Below, piece after piece: positions 1-6,683 of a stretch of DNA of 12,122 nucleotides (positions within the stretch are counted from its first letter, which is position 1; every line of letters starts with the position of its first letter). The stretch covers positions 1-12,122 of the forward strand of contig CAKSHG010000046.1 in assembly GCA_934456315.1 (NCBI GenBank), written 5' to 3'. The position numbers were made by a program, and so were the translations under genes. The notes under the pieces were generated by a model. It was not told where the DNA came from and did not search any database. It was given only the letters and a program-made list of their open reading frames with translations. Origin of the DNA: an uncultured Oscillospiraceae bacterium. Lineage in GTDB: Bacteria > Bacillota > Clostridia > Oscillospirales > Ruminococcaceae.

Positions 1-960
1 CAGATAAGCTACGAGCCGGGTCTGTACCTCACGGAAAGTATCGTCAGCGAGGATTCCATAATCAGGCTGATAACCTCGAAGAAGAGCGTTGCGGCTTATT
101 ACACTGTGGTTGACGGCGATTCGCCCTACGGCATACTCGACAAGCTTGGCATGACCGAGGAGGAGATAGCCCAGCTGAATCCGGGATTCTCTATGGACAG
201 CTCGCTGTTCATCGGCGACAAGATACTGATAAATCAGGAGGAACCGTTCCTGGCGGTATCCGTGACGAGAACGGAAACATACGACGAGCGCACGGCGTTC
301 GACACCACCTACACTGAGGACCCGACCCATTACGAGGGCACCTCCACGATAGTGACCGATGGCGTAAAGGGAACGGAGCGCGTAACAGCAAACGTATCCT
401 ACATCAACGGCATAGAAACCCGCAGAAAGGTCATCAGCCGCGTCACCATCGAGGAGCCTACCACGCAGGTCATCTCCATGGGTACAAAGGCTAAGCCTGC
501 GGGAGTTACCGCCTCGATACCGGAAAACATGCCGGTGGGACAGTTCCTGTGGCCGGTCGGCGGCAGCGACGGCGGTCAGATATCCGAGATGATGTACGGC
601 TACGGCGGTTATTACGGTCATAGCGGTATAGATATCACAGCGCCCTACGGCACGCCTATCTACGCGGCGGAATCCGGTACGGTAATTCTGGCGTCGTGGT
701 ATTACGGCTACGGAAACTGCGTAATGATACAGCATGATAACGGCATGGTCACGGTTTACGGTCACGCAAGCTACCTGCACGTTTACGTCGGTCAGCAGGT
801 AACGATGGGCGAGATCATCGCGGACGTAGGCTCCACCGGACAGTCCACCGGCAACCACTGCCACTTTGAGGTAAGACTGAACGGAATGAACGGCGCACGC
901 CTGAATCCGATAAACTACCTCCCGTGGCACAAGAGAGCTTCCTGGTGCGTTGAATACTGA
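1..960 (+). CDS. LysM-G5-M23 cell-wall metallopeptidase (5' partial)
   Basis: The frame is open from base 1, so the true start lies outside the window; a GTG at 106 falls inside the LysM domain and is not the start. In order the protein shows a LysM peptidoglycan-binding domain (about bases 97-231, from YYTVVDGDS to GDKILI), a G5 domain (about 244-490) and a C-terminal M23 (LytM-type) zinc endopeptidase domain (about 540-930). The zinc and catalytic residues are visible: GHSGIDI (His at 619, Asp at 631), YGH (His at 763) and HCHFE (His at 856 and 862). Family members cut peptide cross-links in peptidoglycan outside the membrane, and LysM and G5 modules anchor them to the wall. All catalytic residues are present, so the enzyme is probably active. 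Any signal peptide is upstream. It stops at TGA 958-960 and is followed by a hairpin. Function is confident; the cellular role (growth, division or sporulation) cannot be told. Confidence 0.93.
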   Translation, partial: QISYEPGLYLTESIVSEDSIIRLITSKKSVAAYYTVVDGDSPYGILDKLGMTEEEIAQLNPGFSMDSSLFIGDKILINQEEPFLAVSVTRTETYDERTAFDTTYTEDPTHYEGTSTIVTDGVKGTERVTANVSYINGIETRRKVISRVTIEEPTTQVISMGTKAKPAGVTASIPENMPVGQFLWPVGGSDGGQISEMMYGYGGYYGHSGIDITAPYGTPIYAAESGTVILASWYYGYGNCVMIQHDNGMVTVYGHASYLHVYVGQQVTMGEIIADVGSTGQSTGNHCHFEVRLNGMNGARLNPINYLPWHKRASWCVEY

Positions 961-1010
961 TGGTCACCTTGTTTGAGTGAAAATGTGTATAGCACACCGA
1001 CTGCTTCTTC

Positions 1011-1050
1011 AAGCCTCCTCGTAAGGCATACAGCCTTACGAGGAGGCTTT
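1011..1050 (+). terminator. Hairpin downstream of M23 peptidase
   Basis: A perfect 17-base-pair inverted repeat (1011-1027 with 1033-1049) has a five-base loop. It lies 50 bases after the peptidase stop. Only three T follow it, so it is a strong hairpin with a poor T tract. It may work as a terminator or as a 3' stabilising structure. Confidence 0.55.
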
Positions 1051-1121
1051 CATCGCGTTCGGCGCACTCTACCCATTTTCCCTTTTCAAACCGGTTTTTA
1101 GAGGTTCCCTGATAATATTGT

Positions 1122-1158
1122 TCCGGGTCTGCATGTTTTGCAGATCCGGATTTTTTTT
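1122..1158 (+). terminator. Strong rho-independent terminator
   Basis: A 12-base-pair stem (1122-1133 with 1139-1150, one G-T pair) with loop TGTTT is followed directly by eight T (1151-1158). This is the textbook intrinsic form. It lies 70 bases after the previous hairpin and 70 bases before the lipoprotein start. It is either the real terminator of the peptidase operon or an attenuator of the next gene. Confidence 0.8.
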
Positions 1159-1227
1159 ATAACTGCAACCTTTTCCCGTCATGCCCGGTATTATATACAA
1201 ATGCCCCCTGAAAGGAGTCTGGTAATT

Positions 1228-2895
1228 ATGAAAAGACGTTATTTATCATCGATATCTGCGGTAATTGCGGCTGCCGTGCTGCTTACCGGCTGTTCCTCCG
1301 GGAATTCCGGCGTGAACGCCGTTAATGACGCTCTGCCGGAAAGTTCCGCTGCTGCGCATGGCTCTGTAAGCTCTGTAGGCTCTGTAAGTTCAGCAGGTTC
1401 AGCAGGAGTTTCCGGTACCGCTTCGTATCATGGGAGCGGCGCGGAAACAGCTCCGGCTGCTTCTGAAAGCGGCGTTTCCGGAAGCGCTGGTGTACCTGGC
1501 GCGACCGGCACAGCTGTAACGTCCGGCTCGTCTGGCGTTTCCGGAGCTGAAACTTCAGGCTCGTCTGCACCGGAGGGACCCGGGAGTGCGGCGGCTGACG
1601 TTCCGGTTTCGACGACTGCACCGTCGACTACCGCAGCACCCTATCTTCCCACCGACATAGGCGGGACCGGGCGAACGGCCGATGATGGGATCGGCGAAGA
1701 AATAGCATACGATGACGCGTATATAGATGCCGATGCAGACGCAGCCTACCCGGAGTCTGCCATAAAAACCGACGGTATTGCGGCGGGCGGCATGGTGGAA
1801 TGCCCCGGGCCGGTAGACCCGTTAGAGCCCATTGACCCGATAGACCCTATTGACCCGATCGAACCCATCGAGCCATGGATAGACCCGCAGGCAGGGCTGC
1901 TGACCGGAGGCGAGTGGAACGACAACGACCACTGGGACTTCTGGAACAGCCTGTATTCCAGCAACAACTACGGCGTTGACTGGGCGGGATACCTGCAAAC
2001 CTGGCGTACCGGAATGCAGTACCGTGCGGCTGTGACGGTAAGCGACAGCTCCGGCGCTCCGGTTTCCGGCGCGAAGGTGACCGGAATGGGGTACAGCGCA
2101 GTCACCGACAACAAGGGCAGGGCATACCTGTTCTTTGAGGATAAGCAGTTTGTTAACGGACCGTCGGAGTTTACCGTGGTATACAATGGCGGCACACAGA
2201 AGTTCAGCGAGGTCGTAAGCGGCGACTGCGAGCTTGATTTCACCCTGGAAAGCGCCGCAAAGCCCTCATCAAAGACTCTCGACCTGATGATAATGTGCGA
2301 CACCACAGGCTCGATGGGCGACGAACTGGAATACCTCAAGGCAGAGCTGGAGGACGTTGTGACGCGTATCCGTAAGGACAACGCGAACCTCCCGACCAGG
2401 ATAAGCGTGAATTTCTACCGCGACGAGGGGGACGAGTACGTCGTGCGGGAATACCCGTTCACTACCGACCTCGACTCTGCGGTGAACGCTATCGCGGAGC
2501 AGTGCGCAGACGGCGGCGGGGACACTCCCGAGGCGGTGCACACAGCGCTTAAGAGCGCGGTTTCCCACGACTGGGACGAGAGTTCCGTCAAAGTGATGTT
2601 CCTGGTTCTGGATGCTCCTCCCCATGAGGATCCGCAGATAATCGACGAGGTCGTAAAGTGCACGAAGGCGGCTGCGGAAAAAGGTATCCGTATAGTTCCG
2701 GTGGCGGCGAGCGGCGTTGACAAGCCCTGCGAGTACCTGCTGCGCAGTATGGCGGCGATGACAGGCGGTACCTACACGTTCCTGACCGACGACAGCGGTA
2801 TCGGCTACGGTCACATGGAACCCACCATCGGCAGCTACGATGTCGAAAAGCTGAATGATATGATGGTGCGTATAGTTAGCGGTTATCTGGAATAA
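1228..2895 (+). CDS. VWA-domain lipoprotein with low-complexity stalk
   Basis: 555 residues. The ATG at 1228 is chosen because AAAGGAG (1211-1217) lies just upstream and the protein then begins with a lipoprotein signal peptide: KRR, a hydrophobic run and lipobox LTGC with Cys22. The frame is open upstream to 1138 but that part crosses a terminator. After Cys22 come about 150 residues rich in Ser, Gly, Ala and Thr, then seven tripeptides of type I-D/E-P (residues 196-216), a CnaB- or carboxypeptidase-regulatory-like beta domain (about 265-345), and a VWA domain (about 351-550). The metal site has the variant DTTGSM (Asp358) with GGDTPEA (Thr433) and LDAPP (Asp462), as in VWA proteins of the DxTGSM subgroup rather than the usual DxSxS. 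The protein is probably anchored to the outer face of the membrane and presents a metal-dependent binding domain on a flexible stalk. The ligand is unknown. No clear promoter was seen between the terminator at 1158 and the start; a TATTAT at 1189 lacks a good -35. Confidence 0.88.
   Translation: MKRRYLSSISAVIAAAVLLTGCSSGNSGVNAVNDALPESSAAAHGSVSSVGSVSSAGSAGVSGTASYHGSGAETAPAASESGVSGSAGVPGATGTAVTSGSSGVSGAETSGSSAPEGPGSAAADVPVSTTAPSTTAAPYLPTDIGGTGRTADDGIGEEIAYDDAYIDADADAAYPESAIKTDGIAAGGMVECPGPVDPLEPIDPIDPIDPIEPIEPWIDPQAGLLTGGEWNDNDHWDFWNSLYSSNNYGVDWAGYLQTWRTGMQYRAAVTVSDSSGAPVSGAKVTGMGYSAVTDNKGRAYLFFEDKQFVNGPSEFTVVYNGGTQKFSEVVSGDCELDFTLESAAKPSSKTLDLMIMCDTTGSMGDELEYLKAELEDVVTRIRKDNANLPTRISVNFYRDEGDEYVVREYPFTTDLDSAVNAIAEQCADGGGDTPEAVHTALKSAVSHDWDESSVKVMFLVLDAPPHEDPQIIDEVVKCTKAAAEKGIRIVPVAASGVDKPCEYLLRSMAAMTGGTYTFLTDDSGIGYGHMEPTIGSYDVEKLNDMMVRIVSGYLE
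1813..1875 (+). repeat. Tandem I-D-P / I-E-P tripeptide repeat
   Basis: Seven consecutive 9-base units encode VDP, LEP, IDP, IDP, IDP, IEP, IEP, followed by WIDP. Codons vary between units (ATT/ATA/ATC, CCG/CCT/CCC), so the protein pattern is kept while the DNA is not a perfect repeat. The segment would form an extended, rigid, acidic spacer between the Ser/Gly/Ala stalk and the folded domains. Confidence 0.85.
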
Positions 2896-2930
2896 AGCTG
2901 CTGTTTTTGCAGCAAATCAGCAGCCCTGCA

Positions 2931-2973
2931 TGCACGGGCAGAGTGGATTTCCCTCTGCTCGTGCACATTTTTT
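2931..2973 (+). terminator. Rho-independent terminator of the VWA gene
   Basis: A 13-base-pair stem (2931-2943 with 2953-2965, one G-T pair) and a nine-base loop are followed by six T (2968-2973). It lies 36 bases after the TAA of the VWA gene and before the next promoter. Confidence 0.85.
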
Positions 2974-3036
2974 GTGAATAAAAGGGAAAAATATCCTGTA
3001 CTGGTGCGCGATTTATAAAAGATTTTTCAAAACCAC

Positions 3037-3065
3037 TTGCAAAAAATATTCAGATGGTGTATGAT
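3037..3065 (+). promoter_or_regulatory. SigA-type promoter for rpiR-like operon
   Basis: -35 TTGCAA (3037-3042), a 17-base spacer and -10 TATGAT (3060-3065). The predicted start is near 3072, about 55 bases before the RpiR ATG. Spacing and position fit a vegetative promoter; the -35 is only a partial match. Confidence 0.7.
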
Positions 3066-3127
3066 ATAGATAGGAGCGGTTTCTCTAACGGGAAATCGCA
3101 TGATTGTTTTTAAAAAGAGGTGCAGGA

Positions 3128-3988
3128 ATGAAGGAAGATCTCCTCCAGCAGATAGAACAGATGATGCCGACTTTCTCAAAAAGTCAGAAGCTCATCGCAA
3201 ATTATATTCTCAACCACTACGAAAAGGCGGCGTACATGACCGCGCTCAAGCTCGGCAACGCCGTTAATGTCAGCGAATCCACCGTTGTGCGTTTCGCAAT
3301 AGAGCTGGGCTTTGAGGGTTATCCGCAGTTACAGCGTTCGCTCCAGAGCCACATCAAGAACCGATTGACCTCCATACAGCGTATGGACGTCACCCGCAGC
3401 CGTATCGGCGACCTTGACCCCATCGAGGGCGTCCTCACCCAGGATATGGATAAGATCCGCCACACTCTCGAGAATATCGACCGCGAGGCGTTCGACAACG
3501 CGGTAAACACCATCGTTGACGCGCGCCATATCTACATTCAGGGCGCAATGAGCTCCGGCATACTTGCAAGCTTCATGCATTACTATTTAAGGCTCATTTT
3601 TGACAAGGTGACGCTCATCGGCTCGGTCGCTACCAGCGAAATTTATCAGCAGATGATACACATCGGCGAGGGCGACGTATTCATCGGGCTTTCTTTCCCG
3701 AGATACGCAAAGAGCACCATAAACGCCTGCAAGTTCGCGCACGACTGCGGCTCGCAGATAATCGCCATCACTGACAGCGAGAATTCCCCGCTGGCGCAGT
3801 ACGCGCATACTACGCTGTGCGCTTACTCTGACATGGTCAGCTTCGTGGACAGCCTGGTCGCTCCGATGAGCCTGCTCAACGCGCTTATCGTAGCCGTTTC
3901 CAACCGCAACCGCTGCCGCGTGGAGCAGACCTTCCGCAAGCTGGAAACTCTCTGGGACAACAACGACGTTTACAAGAAAGATGTTTGA
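3128..3988 (+). CDS. RpiR/MurR family transcriptional regulator
   Basis: 286 residues. The ATG at 3128 has AGAGG (3116-3120) at a good distance; a TTG at 3104 in frame has no such site. The N-terminal part (about 1-77) is the RpiR-type helix-turn-helix, with SKSQKLIANYIL and the recognition-helix pattern NVSESTVVRFAIELGFEGYPQLQ. The C-terminal part (about 115-255) is a SIS sugar-phosphate-binding domain, with IYIQGAMSSG and GLSFPRYAKSTINACKFA. Such regulators sense phosphosugars or amino-sugar phosphates and control the matching catabolic genes, but no sugar gene lies beside it here. The stop overlaps the start of the next gene by 8 bases, so the two are translated from one message. The effector cannot be named from sequence. 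Confidence 0.92.
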   Translation: MKEDLLQQIEQMMPTFSKSQKLIANYILNHYEKAAYMTALKLGNAVNVSESTVVRFAIELGFEGYPQLQRSLQSHIKNRLTSIQRMDVTRSRIGDLDPIEGVLTQDMDKIRHTLENIDREAFDNAVNTIVDARHIYIQGAMSSGILASFMHYYLRLIFDKVTLIGSVATSEIYQQMIHIGEGDVFIGLSFPRYAKSTINACKFAHDCGSQIIAITDSENSPLAQYAHTTLCAYSDMVSFVDSLVAPMSLLNALIVAVSNRNRCRVEQTFRKLETLWDNNDVYKKDV

Positions 3989-5207
3989 TATACTTATAAT
4001 CGGGGGCGGAGCAGCCGGAATGTACTGCGCCGCCCACGCTGCTGATATGGGACTGAAAGCCGCCGTAGCGGAGCACGGTAAGTCCCTCGGGCGGAAGCTC
4101 GGCATAACCGGAAAGGGCCGCTGCAACGTCACCAACGACTGCGACCCGGAAACGGTGCTGAAAAACGTTCCGCGCAACCCGCGCTTCCTCTACAGCGCGC
4201 TTTCAAAGTGCTCCCCGGCGGACGTCATGACGTACTTCGAGGGACTGGGAGTTCCGCTCAAGACCGAGCGCGGACAGCGCGTTTTCCCGGTTTCCGACAG
4301 GGCGGGGGACGTCGTGAACGCACTGGAGAAGCAGCTCCGCAGGCTGAACGTGGAAGTGATACGCGGGAACTGCACCAGCCTTCTCATCGAGGACGGAAAG
4401 TGCGTCGGCGCGGTGATTTCCGGCAGTGGGGTACGCGCCCGGGCGGTGGTGCTCGCGACGGGGGGACTGTCCTATCCGCTGACCGGCTCAGACGGCTCCG
4501 GATACGCACTTGCGAAACAGGCAGGGCATACCGTCACGGAGTGCGCTCCATCGCTTATCCCGATGGAAACGGAGGAGCGCTGGGTTAGCCGCGCGGCGGG
4601 ACTTGACCTTCGTAATATCTCGATGAAGCTCATGTGCGGCGGCAAAGTCGTTTACGAGGATTTCGGGGAGCTGCTGTTCACGGCTTACGGCGTCGGCGGT
4701 CCTACGATTTTAAGCGCGTCGGCGCACATTCCGAAGATGGAACCGGGAAAATACTCGGTTGTTATCGACCTCAAGCCAGCGCTGGCCGAAAAGCAGCTGG
4801 ACGCGCGTATCCTGCGGGATTTCGGCGAACGTAAGGGAATGCGATTTGCGGACAGCCTGCGCGGACTCCTTCCGGCGCAGCTCGCTCCGGTGGTAGCGGA
4901 GCTTTCCGGCATTCCCGGTGACAAAAAGGTCGACGAGATAACCAAGGAGCAGCGCCGGGAGCTCGGGCGGCTGCTCAAGGGGCTGACTGTCCATATCCGC
5001 GGATCCCGCCCGATAGACGAGGCGATAATTACCCGGGGCGGCGTTTCCGTAAAGGAAATAAACCCCAATACGATGGAGAGCCGCATGTGTCCGGGGCTGT
5101 ACTTTGCGGGGGAAATAATCGACTGCGACGGCTACACCGGGGGCTTCAACCTCCAGATTGCGTTCGCTACGGCTTATTCGGCGGCGCTCGCCGTTTCAAA
5201 GATGTGA
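3981..5207 (+). CDS. HI0933/BaiN-type NAD(P)/FAD-dependent oxidoreductase
   Basis: 408 residues, the usual length of the HI0933-like flavoprotein family (also annotated BaiN-like or aminoacetone-oxidase-like). The N-terminus carries the dinucleotide-binding motif IIGGGAAGMYCA (GxGxxG at 8-13) followed by the family signature GRKLGITGKGRCNVTN. The C-terminus has the second FAD signature: ITRGGVSVKEINPNTMES, then FAGEIIDCDGYTGGFNLQIAFATA. The start overlaps the end of the RpiR gene (ATG inside ...AAGATGTTTGA). The physiological substrate of most members is unknown, so a BaiN (bile acid) role should not be read from the family name. In many Clostridia this gene sits directly before cmk, as here, but in this window a promoter and weak terminator separate them. 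Confidence 0.92.
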   Translation: MFDILIIGGGAAGMYCAAHAADMGLKAAVAEHGKSLGRKLGITGKGRCNVTNDCDPETVLKNVPRNPRFLYSALSKCSPADVMTYFEGLGVPLKTERGQRVFPVSDRAGDVVNALEKQLRRLNVEVIRGNCTSLLIEDGKCVGAVISGSGVRARAVVLATGGLSYPLTGSDGSGYALAKQAGHTVTECAPSLIPMETEERWVSRAAGLDLRNISMKLMCGGKVVYEDFGELLFTAYGVGGPTILSASAHIPKMEPGKYSVVIDLKPALAEKQLDARILRDFGERKGMRFADSLRGLLPAQLAPVVAELSGIPGDKKVDEITKEQRRELGRLLKGLTVHIRGSRPIDEAIITRGGVSVKEINPNTMESRMCPGLYFAGEIIDCDGYTGGFNLQIAFATAYSAALAVSKM

Positions 5208-5216
5208 AAATCCCCG

Positions 5217-5245
5217 CGCAAATCAGCACTTGCGACAGTTTTTTT
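5217..5245 (+). terminator. Weak terminator candidate after flavoprotein gene
   Basis: A short stem CGCAA/TTGCG (5217-5221 with 5230-5234) is followed four bases later by seven T (5239-5245). Its position ten bases after the stop fits a terminator, but five base pairs is weak, so read-through into cmk is likely. Confidence 0.35.
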
Positions 5246-5286
5246 CAGTTTTTGCGTGAAATTTCAATGAAATTGCAAAAAAACAC

Positions 5287-5315
5287 TTGCATTTTTATTT
5301 GAGGTGTGCTATAAT
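5287..5315 (+). promoter_or_regulatory. SigA-type promoter for cmk-plsC-ispH/S1
   Basis: -35 TTGCAT (5287-5292), a 17-base spacer and a perfect -10 TATAAT (5310-5315). The expected start is near 5322, giving a leader of about 80 bases before cmk. Confidence 0.8.
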
Positions 5316-5324
5316 AAATTGAAT

Positions 5325-5360
5325 AAATGTAGGGGGTAGTTTCGCCTATTTACATTTTTT
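5325..5360 (+). promoter_or_regulatory. AT-rich hairpin with T run in the cmk leader
   Basis: AAATGTA (5325-5331) pairs with TACATTT (5351-5357), with possible GG/CC extension, and T6 covers 5355-5360. It sits at the very start of the predicted transcript and could be an attenuator, but the stem is weak. A second hairpin CCACT/AGTGG (5371-5385) lies just before the ribosome binding site. Confidence 0.3.
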
Positions 5361-5403
5361 CACATTTCAGCCACTTGTATAGTGGTACGTTCAGGTGATG
5401 TTT

Positions 5404-6078
5404 ATGCCGGAAAAGCATATAGCGGCGGCTATCGACGGTCCCGTTGGAGCTGGAAAAAGCAGCATAGCGCGGGAGGCGGCGAAGAAACTCGGGTTCATCT
5501 ATGTGGATACCGGGGCGCTCTACAGAGCGGTCGGGCTGTACTGTACAAGGTGCGGCGCGGATATGAAAGACCCTGCCGATATAGCGTCCAGGCTGCCGGG
5601 CATCAAGCCGGAGATACGGCTCTGCGACGGCGTTCAGCATATCTACCTTAACGGCGAGGACGTTTCCTTGGAGATAAGGCTGCCGGAGATATCCATGGCG
5701 GCTTCCGCGGTGTCCGCAGTGCCGGAGGTGCGTGCAGCCCTGTTGGGCATGCAACGCGGGATAGCGGCTGAAAACAACGTCATAATGGACGGACGCGACA
5801 TCGGAACGGTGGTCCTTCCGGACGCGCAGGTGAAGATATTCCTCACCGCTGCGCCGGAGATAAGGGCGAAGCGCCGTTACGACGAGCTTTGCGCAAAGGG
5901 CGTGCAGACCACCTTTGAGGAGGTTCTCGCAGACCTGAACAAGCGCGACTACGACGATTCCCACAGGGCAGTCGCTCCGCTGAAGCAGGCGGACGACGCG
6001 GTGCTTGCGGATACCTCGGGGCTGGATTTTGAGCAGTCCTGCGAGCTTGTGTGCAGCATCATAAAGGAGAAGCTCTGA
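5404..6078 (+). CDS. cmk: Cytidylate kinase (CMP/dCMP kinase)
   Basis: 224 residues, normal for the family. It phosphorylates CMP and dCMP with ATP in the cytoplasm. Visible motifs are the P-loop GPVGAGKSS near the N-terminus, the nucleotide-monophosphate-binding segment FIYVDTGALYRAVGLY, the core DGRDIGTVVLPDAQVKIFLTA and the LID/Arg region RDYDDSHRAVAPL near the end. I chose the ATG at 5404 because AGGTGAT (5393-5399) is the downstream half of an extended Shine-Dalgarno sequence; ATG 5398 and GTG 5395 in the same frame overlap that site and are less likely. The stop TGA shares one base with the plsC start (TGATG), so translation is coupled. First gene of the cmk-plsC-ispH/S1 block. Confidence 0.95.
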   Translation: MPEKHIAAAIDGPVGAGKSSIAREAAKKLGFIYVDTGALYRAVGLYCTRCGADMKDPADIASRLPGIKPEIRLCDGVQHIYLNGEDVSLEIRLPEISMAASAVSAVPEVRAALLGMQRGIAAENNVIMDGRDIGTVVLPDAQVKIFLTAAPEIRAKRRYDELCAKGVQTTFEEVLADLNKRDYDDSHRAVAPLKQADDAVLADTSGLDFEQSCELVCSIIKEKL

Positions 6079-6683
6079 TGTTCTATTCGTTTCTCCGCAA
6101 CTGTGCAAGGCTGTTTTACATCATCGTCTATCACATTCACGTCATCGGCGGGGAGAATATCCCCAAAGAAAAGGGCGGCTACATAATCGCGAGCAACCAT
6201 GTGTCCAACAATGACCCACCTGTCGTGGGCATTACTTTCAAGGGAAAGTATACGTTCATGGCAAAGGAAGAGCTCTTTGAGAAGAACGCGATATTCACCT
6301 GGCTCATAACGAAGCTCGGCGCTTTCCCGGTAAGGCGCGGCGCAAAGGACAATTCCGCTATAGAAAAGGCACTGGAAAGCCTGAAAGATGGACGTATCTT
6401 CGTTATCTTCCCGGAGGGGACACGCTCGAAGGACGGCACGCTCGGGCGGGCGAAAAGCGGCGTTACGCTTATCGCAGCGCAGGCTAAGGTACCGGTGGTG
6501 CCGGTGTTCATAAAGTACGGCAGGAAGAAATTCCGCCGGAACATCTACATCTCCATAGGCGAGAAGATCCCCGCGGAGCATTTCGATGTTGACATAAGCG
6601 ACAGGAAGATGCTCAAACAGGTCAGCGCAACGATAATGGACGAGATAGCCAAGCTCCAGGAGAACATGCCCGATGTTGATTGA
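6078..6683 (+). CDS. plsC: 1-acyl-sn-glycerol-3-phosphate acyltransferase
   Basis: 201 residues. It transfers a fatty acyl chain to lysophosphatidic acid to make phosphatidic acid at the inner membrane face. The protein opens with a hydrophobic segment (LFYIIVYHIHVIGG), then has the acyltransferase motif NHVSNNDP (catalytic His41 and Asp46, HX4D) and the glycerol-phosphate-binding motif FPEGTRSKDG (Glu113, Gly114), then a VPVVPVFI motif. The start ATG overlaps the cmk stop by one base and has AAGGAG at 6064-6069. It overlaps the next gene by 11 bases. Acyl-CoA versus acyl-ACP use cannot be read from the sequence. Confidence 0.94.
   Translation: MFYSFLRNCARLFYIIVYHIHVIGGENIPKEKGGYIIASNHVSNNDPPVVGITFKGKYTFMAKEELFEKNAIFTWLITKLGAFPVRRGAKDNSAIEKALESLKDGRIFVIFPEGTRSKDGTLGRAKSGVTLIAAQAKVPVVPVFIKYGRKKFRRNIYISIGEKIPAEHFDVDISDRKMLKQVSATIMDEIAKLQENMPDVD

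Noticed and set aside
1138..1227. N-terminal extension of the VWA lipoprotein
   Set aside because: It would be translated across a strong terminator, has no ribosome binding site, and would bury the signal peptide. The start at 1228 is better.
2269..2814. 181-codon minus-strand frame opposite the VWA domain
   Set aside because: Product is low-quality sequence without domains, and the plus strand has a VWA domain with metal-site motifs.
3587..4177. 196-codon minus-strand frame across the rpiR/flavoprotein junction
   Set aside because: It spans two well-supported plus-strand genes and has no recognisable domain.
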